DNA of 64,000 nt from an uncultured Maribacter sp. (GCF_947500985.1 NZ_CANMTX010000010.1:42367-106366), one strand, 5' to 3'. Numbered from the stretch's first letter, positions 35,839 to 45,088 are shown. The notes: generated by a model from the sequence alone, not told the origin. Translations and numbers: made by a program.

Positions 35839-36820
35839 ACTGATTTAACGCTGCTTCTAAAATCGCTTTACCATCTTCTAAAAACTCATGCTTAACTTCA
35901 ATATAGTGCAACTTAGGTAGTTTAGATTGTAAACGTACATAGTCTTTCTCTGTAGTTAGTATACACTCCTTTTCTCTCAATAGCGCAATCTCTTGATCAG
36001 AAAAAAAATGGTGGTCATTATATTTTAGGTGTTCAAAAGTGAGACCTTCTGAAAGTAAATATTTCTCTAATGGCGCAGGATTGGCAATACCAGTTACCAA
36101 TGTAACTTTTTCACCCCTTAACGAATCTAAAGTTACCTCAGCACCTTTTAAATCAGTATTATACCTCAAATAACTAAACAATAACTTTTGATCAGCCGCG
36201 AGATTCATTTTTACCGCTATTGAAGCTCTTTCTTGTTTGGATACATCTGACGGACATTTAGTTACTACAATCACATTTGCACGACTTGCCTCTCTTTTAG
36301 AATCTCGCAAGTTACCCGTTGGCAAATACCAATCATTCACATACAAATTGTCATATGCGGTTAACAGAATTGAAAAATCTGGTTTCACTTTTCTATGCTG
36401 AAAAGCATCGTCTAATAAAATAACATCTGGCTTTATTAAATTTTCAAGCTGACTAATACCATTTCTTCTATCGGCATCGACCGCTACTGTAATTTCAGGG
36501 AATTTAGTTTTTAGCTGAAAAGGTTCATCGCCCAAATCTTCAACAATTGTTTTCTCATCTGAAAGTAAAAACCCTTCAGATTTTCTTTTGTACCCTCTAC
36601 TTAGTATAGCTACACCATAATCTTCTTTTAGTGCACGCACTAATAACTCTATCATAGGTGTTTTTCCTGTGCCGCCTACACTTAAATTACCCACACAAAT
36701 TGTTTTTGTAGAAAACGATTTTGAAGAATAAATACCCATATCGTACAGGCGATTTCTAAGAAACACGATTAAGCCGTAGATCAATGAAATAGGAAAAAGA
36801 AGTTTTCGTAACACCTGCAT
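35819..36820 (-). CDS. lpxK: Tetraacyldisaccharide 4'-kinase
   Basis: The 333-residue inner membrane kinase phosphorylates the lipid A precursor at the 4' position. It has the N-terminal hydrophobic anchor (LFPISLIYGLIVFLRNRLYDMG), the P-loop VGNLSVGGTGKTPMIELLVRAL, SRGYKRKSEGF, GDEPFQL, and DDAFQHRKVKPDFSILL. Its last 20 bases overlap the 3' end of the convergent hybrid kinase gene. It diverges from the Nif3-like gene. Confidence 0.96.
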   Translation of the reverse strand: MQVLRKLLFPISLIYGLIVFLRNRLYDMGIYSSKSFSTKTICVGNLSVGGTGKTPMIELLVRALKEDYGVAILSRGYKRKSEGFLLSDEKTIVEDLGDEPFQLKTKFPEITVAVDADRRNGISQLENLIKPDVILLDDAFQHRKVKPDFSILLTAYDNLYVNDWYLPTGNLRDSKREASRANVIVVTKCPSDVSKQERASIAVKMNLAADQKLLFSYLRYNTDLKGAEVTLDSLRGEKVTLVTGIANPAPLEKYLLSEGLTFEHLKYNDHHFFSDQEIALLREKECILTTEKDYVRLQSKLPKLHYIEVKHEFLEDGKAILEAALNQFMTKTS

Positions 36821-36841
36821 CAGAACGAAATTATAATAATT

Positions 36842-36849
36842 TATCTTTG
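36842..36849 (+). promoter_or_regulatory. Predicted -7 element of the Nif3-like/DUF164 operon
   Basis: TATCTTTG matches TAnnTTTG and ends 21 bases before the ATG at 36871. It also contains the TTG that would otherwise serve as an alternative start at 36847, which argues for the downstream ATG. Confidence 0.5.
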
Positions 36850-36870
36850 AATATCTTATTTTTCAATAAA

Positions 36871-37965
36871 ATGACCGTAAAAGACATCACTCAAATTTTA
36901 GAGGACTTCGCACCTTTGGCCTATGCCGAAGATTTTGACAACGTAGGATTGTTAGTTGGCAACGCCTCTACAGAAGTCAGCGGAGTCTTAGTTACGCTAG
37001 ATACTTTAGAAAATGTTGTAGATGAAGCTATCGCTAAAAAGTGTAATTTAATTGTAAGCTTCCACCCTATTATTTTCGGAGGATTAAAAAAAATAACCGG
37101 TAAAAATTATGTGGAACGCGTAGTCATTAAAGCGATTAAAAACGACATTGCCATTTACTCTAACCATACAGCTCTTGACAACGCTAGACATGGCGTAAAT
37201 GCTAAAATCTGTGAAATTCTAGGCTTATCGAATACTCAAATACTTATCCCTCAAAAAAATACGATTAAAAAATTGACCACCTATATTCCTAACGATAATC
37301 TAGAAGAAGTTAAAAATGCACTTTTTACGGCTGGTGCAGGTGAAATTGGAAACTATTCTGGTTGCAGTTTTACAGTTGAAGGTAATGGCACCTATAAAGC
37401 TAATGAAGATGCGAATCCTGCAAAGGGAAGTATTGGCACTACACATACAGAAAATGAAATAATGTTTACTTGTGTTTTTGGCAAGAATGAAGAATCTGTT
37501 ATAATTAAGGCTTTGTTGTCTTCTCACCCATACGAAGAGGTGGCTTATGACATACAAACTATAGAAAATACCAACCAATATATTGGTATGGGTATGGTAG
37601 GTAAATTAGACAAAGAAATCACTGAAACCGAATTTCTTGACCATTTAAAGCTTAAAATGAACGCTAAATTGGTACGTCATTCTAGTTTTTTAAATAAACC
37701 AATTAAAAAAGTAGCTGTACTTGGCGGTAGTGGTTCATTTGCTATTGGCGCGGCTAAAGCTGCCGGAGCAGACGTATTTGTTACTGCAGACCTTAAATAT
37801 CACCAATTTTACGAGGCTGAAAACCAAATAGTTTTGGCAGATATAGGACACTTTGAAACTGAGCAGTTTACAAAAAACCTTTTAGTTGATTATCTTACGA
37901 AAAAAATTCCTAATTTTGCAATCCATTTATCGGAAAGTATAACAAATCCCATCAATTATTTTTAA
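36871..37965 (+). CDS. Nif3-like dinuclear metal centre protein
   Basis: From the ATG at 36871 the product has 364 residues. The NIF3/YbgI metal motifs are visible: NVGLLVGN, VSFHPIIFGGLKKI, the SNHTALDN segment, and the C-terminal ADIGHFETEQF. A PII-like insert domain of about 100 residues (TYIPNDNLEEVKNALFTAGAGEIGNY) in the middle is the longer version seen in many bacteria. The family is called GTP cyclohydrolase-I type 2 in some databases, but the function is not established. It ends one base before the DUF164 gene. Confidence 0.9.
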   Translation: MTVKDITQILEDFAPLAYAEDFDNVGLLVGNASTEVSGVLVTLDTLENVVDEAIAKKCNLIVSFHPIIFGGLKKITGKNYVERVVIKAIKNDIAIYSNHTALDNARHGVNAKICEILGLSNTQILIPQKNTIKKLTTYIPNDNLEEVKNALFTAGAGEIGNYSGCSFTVEGNGTYKANEDANPAKGSIGTTHTENEIMFTCVFGKNEESVIIKALLSSHPYEEVAYDIQTIENTNQYIGMGMVGKLDKEITETEFLDHLKLKMNAKLVRHSSFLNKPIKKVAVLGGSGSFAIGAAKAAGADVFVTADLKYHQFYEAENQIVLADIGHFETEQFTKNLLVDYLTKKIPNFAIHLSESITNPINYF

Positions 37966-37966
37966 T

Positions 37967-38746
37967 ATGGCAAAAAAAGAAGATTCATCTGTAGAAGCAA
38001 AGTTAAGAGCATTATATGATTTGCAATTAATTGATTCTAGAGTTGATGAAATAAGGAATGTTCGAGGAGAACTTCCTTTAGAAGTAGAAGATTTGGAAGA
38101 TGAAGTCCTTGGCCTAAAAACGAGAATGGATAAACTTAAATCTGATTTAGAAAATATCAATTTTGAAATCGGTGCTAAGAAGAACCTTATTGAAGAAGCA
38201 AAGACTTTAATTAAAAAATACGGCGAGCAACAAAAAAATGTTCGTAACAGTAGAGAATTTAATTCTATCAGTAAAGAATTGGAGTTTCAAGAATTGGAAA
38301 TTCAATTAGCTGAAAAGAACATTAAAGAATTCAAAGCTCAAATTGATCAGAAGAAAGCAGTTATTTCTGAAACTAAAGAACGTTTATCTGAACGTGAGGC
38401 TCACCTTAAGCATAAGAAAAGCGAATTAAACGCTATTCTTGCTGAAACTGAGAAAGAAGAAAAAGCGTTGTTACAAGAGTCTATCAAATTTCAAGATAAA
38501 ATTGAAGAGCGTTTGGTAAAGGCATATGCACGTATTCGTAACAATGTTAAGAATGGTTTAGCTGTTGTGCCAATTGAAAGAGGTGCTTCTGGTGGTTCTT
38601 TCTTTACTATTCCACCTCAGGTTCAAGTTGAAATTGCTTCAAGAAAGAAGATAATTACAGATGAGCATAGTGGTCGTATTTTAGTTGACCCAACGTTAGC
38701 TGAAGAAGAAAGCGAAAAAATGCAAAAAATGTTCTCTAAATTATAA
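37967..38746 (+). CDS. DUF164 coiled-coil protein, zinc ribbon degenerate
   Basis: The 259-residue protein has a long coiled-coil hairpin (about residues 30-180, repeating EELE/KKNL heptads) and a short C-terminal domain that lines up with the C4-type zinc ribbon of DUF164 proteins: AVVPIERGASGGSFFTIPPQ and KKIITDEHSGRILVDPTL. The four Cys of that ribbon are absent; Ser, Gly and His stand in their place, so it probably does not bind zinc through this site. It follows the Nif3-like gene by one base, a pairing frequent in Bacteroidota. It has a good terminator. Confidence 0.82.
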   Translation: MAKKEDSSVEAKLRALYDLQLIDSRVDEIRNVRGELPLEVEDLEDEVLGLKTRMDKLKSDLENINFEIGAKKNLIEEAKTLIKKYGEQQKNVRNSREFNSISKELEFQELEIQLAEKNIKEFKAQIDQKKAVISETKERLSEREAHLKHKKSELNAILAETEKEEKALLQESIKFQDKIEERLVKAYARIRNNVKNGLAVVPIERGASGGSFFTIPPQVQVEIASRKKIITDEHSGRILVDPTLAEEESEKMQKMFSKL

Positions 38747-38769
38747 TAGCAAACATCCTACATATATTA

Positions 38770-38800
38770 AAAAAGCCATCTTTAAAAGATGGCTTTTTTT
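38770..38800 (+). terminator. Rho-independent terminator after the DUF164 gene
   Basis: Inverted repeat AGCCATCTT/AAGATGGCT with a 3-base loop, flanked by an A tract on the left and a long T tract on the right, 24 bases past the stop at 38746. Confidence 0.88.
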
Positions 38801-38816
38801 GTTTACATTCATGACT

Positions 38817-39230
38817 ATGAAATCTTTAAAAATCCTTTTAATTTTTATTATGATGTATAGTCTTAATATAGAAGCTCAAGATTTATCGGACTACAAATGG
38901 AAAAATAGAATTGTAATTCTTTATGAAAACCATACTAACACTACCGATGTAAAGTCTGCCTTAGAAATTATCGATAACAATGCCTCTAAATTTACTGAAA
39001 GAGATATTCTTGTTTTCGTTTACAAAGACAATATATTTTATAGTACTAATAGAAAACCTACTGATATAAAAAAATCAGAGATATTGCCAGAAACATACGA
39101 TGGTTATATTTTAACAGGAAAAGATAGCGGAATTAAATCTAAAGCTACATACCCATTTAACCTAGACAAATTGCTTGACTTAATAGATAGTATGCCAATG
39201 CGTAAAAGTGAAATAAGGTATAATAAGTAA
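38817..39230 (+). CDS. DUF4174 secreted protein
   Basis: The product (137 residues from the ATG at 38817; another ATG at 38811) has a signal peptide (KSLKILLIFIMMYSLNIEAQ) and then a DUF4174 domain: LSDYKWKNRIVILYENH, ILVFVYKD, YILTGKDSGIKSKATYPFNLDKLLDLIDSMPMR. The fold is thioredoxin-like, but the CxxC is absent. The role is unknown. It begins inside the T tract region of the upstream terminator and is convergent with kmo with no gap. Confidence 0.8.
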   Translation: MKSLKILLIFIMMYSLNIEAQDLSDYKWKNRIVILYENHTNTTDVKSALEIIDNNASKFTERDILVFVYKDNIFYSTNRKPTDIKKSEILPETYDGYILTGKDSGIKSKATYPFNLDKLLDLIDSMPMRKSEIRYNK

Positions 39231-40574
39231 TTACCCTATTAGCTTTAACAATAGTTTTTCAACTTCTTCACTATCCCATTTCTCTGCTATATTTGGCAGT
39301 TTCATTACTTCTCTCATAATATCTTCTTGTGCATCGCCTTCTGCCAGTGCTTCTGCATAGGGTCTATTTGAGAATGTAACTCTACTGTAAGCAGGAATCC
39401 ATTTTTCTGGATGCTTTGCCGAAAAGTGCTTTTCTATTTTTTTCTGTAGCAAGAAATTGGTGTCGGCAGTTTTACTGCTCATCTCCACAAAATTACGATA
39501 GCTCAATTCTGCTATTGCATCAGCATTTGGTTTGCGCTTTTCTTGATAGGTAGAAAAAATACGCTCCCAATCATTTCCAAATTCCTTTATAATTTCATCC
39601 AATACAAATATATCTTCAAAGCCAGCGTTCATTCCTTGTCCGTAAAATGGTACTACGGCATGCGCTGAGTCGCCTACAAGGGCTACTTTGTCCCAATAGG
39701 TCCAAGGATAGCATTTCATCGTTACCATGGCGCTCGTGGGGTTCTTAAAGAAATCTTCTGTAAGATTCTCTATATCATCCATAACATTCGGGAAATAGGT
39801 ATTGAAAAAATGTACCGCTTCTTTTTTGGTCTTTATATTTTCAAATGAAACATCACCTCCAAAGGGCATAAATAATGTACAGGTAAAACTGCCATCTAAA
39901 TTTGGCATAGCGATAAACATAAATTTACCACGCGGCCATATATGAAAAGAATTCTTATCTAATTTATGAGAACCATCGGCATTTGCCGGTATAGTCAATT
40001 CTTTATATCCCACATCAATAAAATCTTGAGAATAATCAAATCTACTGCGCCTTTGCATTTTATGACGAACCCTTGAAAAAGCCCCATCACAGCCAAATAC
40101 CAGATCAAACGGATATTCTACCCACTCCCCTTTTTCACTTTCACCTGTAAAAACTTTGGCACCGGGTAAATCTATATCCCAAACTTTTTCTTCAAAACGA
40201 AATTCTACACCATTCTTTTCTGCAAGATCAATCATACGTCTATTGAGTACACCACGAGATATAGACCAAATAGCCTCACCGTCCTTACCGTATTTTTGAA
40301 AATATTGCTCCTTGCCTATTACGTGCATCGCCCTTTTATCTAAGGGTATGGCGATTTCTTTAATCTCGTCTTCTATGCCAACTGCCCTCAAAGCGTTCCA
40401 ACCTCTATTACTCATGGCAAGATTAATGGATCGACCAGAAAATTCTATATTTCTAATATCTGGTCTTCTATCGAAAACCGTAATTTGATGTCCGTATCTT
40501 TTCAGGTAAATGGCAAGCAAAGATCCTACTAGGCCTGAACCTATAATAGCAATGTTCTTTTTTTCTTGGGTCAT
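39231..40574 (-). CDS. kmo: Kynurenine 3-monooxygenase
   Basis: A FAD-dependent hydroxylase of 447 residues that converts kynurenine to 3-hydroxykynurenine in tryptophan degradation or NAD synthesis from tryptophan. It has GSGLVGSLLAIYLKRYGH (FAD dinucleotide fold), RSINLAMSNRGWNALRAVG, DVGYKELTIPANADG, and the second FAD motif ALVGDSAHAVVPFYGQGMNAGFED. These match KMO. No other kynurenine pathway gene is in the window. It lies opposite the flavin reductase gene with 153 bases between. Confidence 0.93.
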   Translation of the reverse strand: MTQEKKNIAIIGSGLVGSLLAIYLKRYGHQITVFDRRPDIRNIEFSGRSINLAMSNRGWNALRAVGIEDEIKEIAIPLDKRAMHVIGKEQYFQKYGKDGEAIWSISRGVLNRRMIDLAEKNGVEFRFEEKVWDIDLPGAKVFTGESEKGEWVEYPFDLVFGCDGAFSRVRHKMQRRSRFDYSQDFIDVGYKELTIPANADGSHKLDKNSFHIWPRGKFMFIAMPNLDGSFTCTLFMPFGGDVSFENIKTKKEAVHFFNTYFPNVMDDIENLTEDFFKNPTSAMVTMKCYPWTYWDKVALVGDSAHAVVPFYGQGMNAGFEDIFVLDEIIKEFGNDWERIFSTYQEKRKPNADAIAELSYRNFVEMSSKTADTNFLLQKKIEKHFSAKHPEKWIPAYSRVTFSNRPYAEALAEGDAQEDIMREVMKLPNIAEKWDSEEVEKLLLKLIG

Positions 40575-40701
40575 GTATAAGGCTTTAAGCCAACATTAAT
40601 TCAACGTTAAAAATAGGAAATTATGCCTTCATTCCTTCTATAAAAAGGTAAACTAAACAAATCATTTTCTTTATTGAGCTCATATCTGTTTAATTTTTAA
40701 T

Positions 40702-40709
40702 TATTTTTG
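40702..40709 (+). promoter_or_regulatory. Predicted -7 element of the photolyase operon
   Basis: TATTTTTG matches TAnnTTTG and ends 18 bases before the TTG at 40728. A TTG at 40674-40676 is 25 bases upstream, slightly beyond the usual spacing. Confidence 0.45.
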
Positions 40710-40727
40710 TTAAACAAAATATACAAC

Positions 40728-41363
40728 TTGAAACATTTTAATAAAGAAGACCTAGGTAAAATGCCTAGTAGATACAGAGCTCATTTAATTAATAGTTGTA
40801 CCGGTTATAAATCTGCCAACTTATTAGGTTCTAAATCTGATACCGGTATTAGTAATTTGGCTATTTTCAATTCGGTGGTTCATATTGGTAGTACACCACC
40901 TATGCTAGGGTTTATTCTTAGACCATTAACCGTTAAAAGAAACACCTATACCAACTTTAAAGAAAGCGGATTCTTCACGGTCAACCAGGTAAATAAATCT
41001 ATCATAAAAGATGCGCATCATACTGCCGCTAGTTATGATGAAGATATTTCAGAGTTTTCAAAAACCAACTTAACCGAATCTTATTTAGATAATTTTCAGG
41101 CTCCGTTCGTAAAAGAGAGTGCTATTAAATTGGGTTGCAGCTATGTGAACGAATATGAAATTAAAGAGAATGGATGCTTATTAATTATTGGCGCTATTGA
41201 GCATGTCTATTTACCGGACAATATTTTACAAAATGACGGTTGGTTGCAATTAGACAAAGCACATACTGTCGCCATAAATGGATTGGATGCTTATGCCCTA
41301 CCTCAGCTTTTAGCACGATTCGCTTATGCAAAACCAGACGAACCCAGTAAACTTATACTATAG
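40728..41363 (+). CDS. Flavin reductase-family protein
   Basis: The flavin reductase-like protein (211 residues from a TTG at 40728; the frame is open to a TTG at 40707 that overlaps the promoter element) has LINSCTGYKSANLLGSKS, NLAIFNSVVHIGSTPPMLGFILRP and SGFFTVNQVNK. This is the split-barrel FMN-binding fold that reduces or holds flavin with NAD(P)H. Its stop overlaps the GTG start of the DUF2256 gene by one base and two photolyase/cryptochrome genes follow, so it may supply reduced flavin or share regulation with them. This link is inference. Confidence 0.82.
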   Translation: MKHFNKEDLGKMPSRYRAHLINSCTGYKSANLLGSKSDTGISNLAIFNSVVHIGSTPPMLGFILRPLTVKRNTYTNFKESGFFTVNQVNKSIIKDAHHTAASYDEDISEFSKTNLTESYLDNFQAPFVKESAIKLGCSYVNEYEIKENGCLLIIGAIEHVYLPDNILQNDGWLQLDKAHTVAINGLDAYALPQLLARFAYAKPDEPSKLIL

Positions 41364-41518
41364 TGGCGCATAAAAAAGTAAACCTGGAAACAAAAATTTG
41401 CGCTACATGTAACAAGCCATTTTCGTGGCGCAAAAAATGGGCACGCAATTGGGACGATGTAAAGTACTGCGGGGAGAAATGTAGACGTAATAAACTGAAA
41501 ACCGAAATTCATGAATAA
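41363..41518 (+). CDS. DUF2256 zinc-ribbon-like protein
   Basis: The 51-codon gene begins with GTG and reads KICATCNKPFSWRKKWARNW, then DDVKYCGEKCRRNK. CxxC and CxxxC pairs around FxWRKKWxRxW are the DUF2256 signature. It probably binds one zinc ion. DUF2256 genes are often found beside photolyase/cryptochrome genes, and here it overlaps the DASH cryptochrome start by eight bases and the flavin reductase stop by one base. Its function is not established. Confidence 0.85.
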   Translation: MAHKKVNLETKICATCNKPFSWRKKWARNWDDVKYCGEKCRRNKLKTEIHE

Positions 41519-42806
41519 TTTAATCTGGTTTAGAAACGACCTACGGGTTCGTGATAATTCTTCGCTTGTTGAAGCAGTGAAAGGAAAAAAGGTTATCGGC
41601 TTTTACTGTTTTGAATCTTCATACTTTGAACCTGATGAATTCGGATTCAAAAGAACAGAAAAGTATAGGGCAAAATTTCTGTTGGAAACTGTACAGCAAT
41701 TAAAAGAAGAGCTTGAAAAACTAAATATTCCGCTTTTTGTTTATCGCGGTAACACTGTAGATCACTTACCAAGCCTTATTGCCAACCAGAACATAAACAC
41801 TATTTTCTTACAAAAAGAATGGACTAGAGATGAACAGGTTATACTAAACAATGTAAAAAATAACTTAGATCCTAGCATTAACTTTCATGAAATATATGAT
41901 CAATTTTTATATCACCCAGATGACATACCTTTTGATGACTTTAAATCTATACCCGATGTTTTTACTAACTTCAGAAAAAAGTGTGAGGCAGTTAGCAAAG
42001 TAAGACCAATAGCGAAACTACCACCAAAAATGTCACATGAAAACTTAGTGGTAAATGAAACTGAAATTCCCACTTTAAATGAATTAGGTTTTACCAATTT
42101 CTCTACACATGTTAATAATGCTTTCCCTTTCAAAGGCGGAGAACTAGAGGCGCTCAAGAGAGTTCAACATTACTTTTGGGAAACTAAAAAATTAGGTTTT
42201 TATAAAAAAACGAGAAACGGATTAATTGGTGTCGACTACAGTTCAAAATTATCTGCTTGGTTAGCAAACGGCAGTATCTCGCCGAGAACAATTTACTGGG
42301 AAGTAAAAAAATTCGAAAGAGAAATTATCAAAAATCAAGATACGTATTGGTTAATATTTGAATTGATTTGGAGGGATTATTTTAAATATGTTTCGCTAAA
42401 ACACCAAGATGCAATTTTCAAGTTAGGGGGAATTCTTAATAGTACCTATGATCCTAAAATCAATGAAAAAGATAAACATACTTGGATCAATGGTTTAACT
42501 AAAGAACCTTTTGTAAATGCTAACATGAAAGAACTATTAGAAACCGGATGGATGAGCAATAGAGGTAGACAAAATGTGGCTAGCTTTTGGTCTAAAGAAC
42601 TAGAGCAAGATTGGCGAATTGGTGCCGCTTATTTTGAAAGTATGCTAATAGATTATGATGTACACAGTAATTGGGGTAATTGGATGTACGCTAGCGGTGT
42701 AGGTAATGATCCCAGAAACCGAAAGTTTAATATTAAAGGTCAAGCTGAACGATATGATGCTACAGGTAAATATCAAAGGTTATGGTTACAAAAAACATTG
42801 TTCTAA
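41511..42806 (+). CDS. DASH-type cryptochrome
   Basis: The 431-residue photolyase-family protein begins NLIWFRNDLRVRDNSSLVEAV. It has FVYRGNTVDHLPSLI, the FAD-binding KTRNGLIGVDYSSKLSAWLANGSISPRTIYWEV, the EL(I)WRDYFKY segment, and DYDVHSNWGNWMYASGVGNDPRNRKFNIKGQAERYD. This set and the length fit the CRY-DASH group, which repairs cyclobutane dimers mainly in single-stranded DNA. It overlaps the DUF2256 gene by eight bases and is followed by the Fe-S photolyase, so both are probably in one operon. Confidence 0.9.
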   Translation: MNNLIWFRNDLRVRDNSSLVEAVKGKKVIGFYCFESSYFEPDEFGFKRTEKYRAKFLLETVQQLKEELEKLNIPLFVYRGNTVDHLPSLIANQNINTIFLQKEWTRDEQVILNNVKNNLDPSINFHEIYDQFLYHPDDIPFDDFKSIPDVFTNFRKKCEAVSKVRPIAKLPPKMSHENLVVNETEIPTLNELGFTNFSTHVNNAFPFKGGELEALKRVQHYFWETKKLGFYKKTRNGLIGVDYSSKLSAWLANGSISPRTIYWEVKKFEREIIKNQDTYWLIFELIWRDYFKYVSLKHQDAIFKLGGILNSTYDPKINEKDKHTWINGLTKEPFVNANMKELLETGWMSNRGRQNVASFWSKELEQDWRIGAAYFESMLIDYDVHSNWGNWMYASGVGNDPRNRKFNIKGQAERYDATGKYQRLWLQKTLF

Positions 42807-42829
42807 CCTTAACCACAAATAATAAAAAA

Positions 42830-44362
42830 ATGAAAACAGTACGCTTAATTTTAGGTGATCAATTAAATCAAAACCACTCGTGGTTCTCCTCGGTAAATGA
42901 TGATATTACTTATGTTATGGCTGAAATGAGGCAAGAAACAGATTATGTAAATCATCATATTCAGAAAGTAACGCCATTCTTTTTAGCAATGCGCAGTTTT
43001 AAAAATGACCTTTCTGTAAATGGGCATAATTTCTTTTATTATCAACTAAATGATAAAAACAATCCTAAAAATTTAGAGCAAATTATTTCAAATACAATAG
43101 CCGAAACTAATGCCGAAAAATTCGAGTATCAACTGCCAGACGAATATAGGCTTGACCAACAGCTGCAACAAATTTGTAATTCTTTAGATATCGCTCATGA
43201 TTATTACGATAGCGAACATTTTTATACGACCAGATATGAGCTAAAAGATTTCTATACTGGTAAAAAGCAAATGGTCATGGAAAGCTTTTATAGAATGATG
43301 CGTAAAAAGCACGGCATAATGGTGCAAAATGATCAACCGGAAGGAGGAAAATGGAATTACGATCAAAGCAATAGAAATAAATGGAAGGGTCAGCCACCTA
43401 TACCCAAAGAAAAAGAGTTCATTAAAAATGTAGAAGAAATTATTGAACTCCTCAAGAATGCGAATGTGCAAACAATTGGTAAAATAGATTCAGAATCTTT
43501 TGCTTGGCCGGTAACGAGAGAAGAATGTTTGAGCACGTTAGATTACTTCTGTAAACAACTTTTACCACATTTTGGAGATTATCAAGATGCAATGCATGAT
43601 GAAGAGAAATTTCTTTTTCATTCTAGATTATCTTTCGCAATGAATGCCAAAATACTATCGCCTAAAGAAGTTATAGATGCTGTTTTAAACCATTTTTACG
43701 ATAAAACTACCAATATAAATATATCTCAGGCAGAAGGTTTTATACGGCAAATTTTAGGTTGGAGAGAGTATATGAGAGGTATTTATTGGAAAGAAATGCC
43801 CGAATACAAAGAACTGAACACATTAAACAATACCAATAAATTACCAGATCTCTTCTGGTCAGGTAATACAAAAATGAATTGCCTAAAAAAAGCTATCGGT
43901 CAAAGCTTAGATGCTTCTTATGCACACCATATTCAAAGACTTATGGTTATCGGTAATTTTTCTTTGTTGACTCAAATAGACCCAGATGAAGTAGATAAGT
44001 GGTATTTAGGCGTTTATATAGATGCCATAGAATGGGTTGAAATTACCAATACTAGAGGTATGAGCCAGTTTGCCGATGGCGGTATTGTAGCAACAAAACC
44101 TTATGTTAGTAGCGCTAATTACATTAACAAAATGAGTAATTATTGCGGTAATTGTCACTATAGCCATACCAAGAAAATTGGTGAAACAGCTTGCCCGTTT
44201 AACTCCCTATATTGGAACTTTCTATCTGAAAAAAGAGAACATTTTAAAGACAATCAACGTATGAATATGATGATGGCTCTTTTAAATAAAATGGACGGAA
44301 ACAAACTAGCTGAAATTCAAGAAAGAGCTGCCGAAATAATTAAAAATCCCGATGCATTTTAA
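42830..44362 (+). CDS. Fe-S bacterial cryptochrome/(6-4) photolyase (PhrB-like)
   Basis: From the ATG at 42830 the product has 510 residues. It begins KTVRLILGDQLNQNHSWF, the FeS-BCP family start. Four Cys sit at residues 351, 439, 442 and 455 (MNCLKK, NYCGNCHY, TACPFN), one position from those I recall for the [4Fe-4S] cluster of Agrobacterium PhrB (350, 438, 441, 454). FAD-region segments QILGWREYMRGIYW and HIQRLMVIGNFSLLTQIDPDEV are present. It should repair (6-4) photoproducts with FAD and a lumazine antenna. The frame is open to 42782, but that overlaps cry-DASH. Confidence 0.92.
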   Translation: MKTVRLILGDQLNQNHSWFSSVNDDITYVMAEMRQETDYVNHHIQKVTPFFLAMRSFKNDLSVNGHNFFYYQLNDKNNPKNLEQIISNTIAETNAEKFEYQLPDEYRLDQQLQQICNSLDIAHDYYDSEHFYTTRYELKDFYTGKKQMVMESFYRMMRKKHGIMVQNDQPEGGKWNYDQSNRNKWKGQPPIPKEKEFIKNVEEIIELLKNANVQTIGKIDSESFAWPVTREECLSTLDYFCKQLLPHFGDYQDAMHDEEKFLFHSRLSFAMNAKILSPKEVIDAVLNHFYDKTTNINISQAEGFIRQILGWREYMRGIYWKEMPEYKELNTLNNTNKLPDLFWSGNTKMNCLKKAIGQSLDASYAHHIQRLMVIGNFSLLTQIDPDEVDKWYLGVYIDAIEWVEITNTRGMSQFADGGIVATKPYVSSANYINKMSNYCGNCHYSHTKKIGETACPFNSLYWNFLSEKREHFKDNQRMNMMMALLNKMDGNKLAEIQERAAEIIKNPDAF

Positions 44363-44460
44363 TAGTTATTTAAACTAAAATTAACATCATAAAACGTTCT
44401 AATTCATACTTTTGAAATGTAAATAAATAGAACATTCCGCGAGAGCGCCTATATAAATAA

Positions 44461-44490
44461 AACACCTTTTCATTTGAATGAAAAGGTGTT
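44461..44490 (+). terminator. Strong hairpin downstream of the photolyase operon
   Basis: A perfect 13-bp stem AACACCTTTTCAT/ATGAAAAGGTGTT with a TTGA loop, 98 bases after the photolyase stop. The following TATGTTTCG is only moderately T-rich. It is the most likely terminator of the operon. Confidence 0.65.
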
Positions 44491-45088
44491 TATGTTTCGT
44501 CTCAAATCATAAAAAAAAATACACTTTTCAATCTTCATTCTTAACCTTATAATTATCTCTAATCGGTTGAATACATTGATTTTATCGACGAAATGCATCT
44601 TCCCACTTTAAGTAATTTAAATCACTTCTTTAACAACAATTTTAACAGTCTACAACAATTATACATTAAGTGTAGAAAACACCTTTTGTTTAAACTTTAA
44701 GTTATTATATAATAAAAATAAATTTAATATATTGATTATCAATGTATTATAGTTAATAAATAATTAACCCAAAAAAAAAAATATTAATGAATGAAAGAAA
44801 CAGATTACAAACTAATTACCACAGAATAACAATGCTTCACAACAAGAATTAAATATTCATAAGGTATCAACGTTATTTTGCCAACGTATGTTCATCGACG
44901 AATGACACCGTGTAGACTATAAAATTTAGTTTTTAAACAGTTAGGTGCTAATTTTGTATCAGAATTAGATCCCAAATCTGTTCTAAAAACTTTTCTTAAC
45001 CTGCTAGCCAATAATGTTTTGCATACAACTTGCAATCATTTTTGATAAGGTTAAGGATTAATATTAAGAATTAAACTTAACCATTATT
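44491..45088. other. AT-rich spacer before the surface-protein locus
   Basis: About 600 bases without a gene. Homopolymer A tracts and repeated stops are seen in all frames, for example 44770-44790. It contains two copies of an ATCGACGA word (near 44584 and 44894) and one TAATTTTG -7-like element (44949-44956). I saw no tRNA, small RNA or other structure that I could support. Confidence 0.6.
44949..44956 (+). promoter_or_regulatory. Possible -7 element of the giant protein operon
   Basis: TAATTTTG matches TAnnTTTG. It would place transcription start near 44963, about 126 bases before the 74-residue ORF and 350 before the giant gene. No -33 TTG is seen upstream at the usual spacing. Confidence 0.35.

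Noticed and set aside
42782..42829. 16-codon N-terminal extension of the Fe-S photolyase
   Set aside because: It overlaps cry-DASH, and the family starts with the KTVRLILGDQL segment at 42830; Cys positions also match that start.
44461..44490. Perfect 13-bp inverted repeat considered as an insertion-sequence end or attachment site
   Set aside because: It is single, has a 4-base loop and lies downstream of an operon, so a terminator is the simpler reading.
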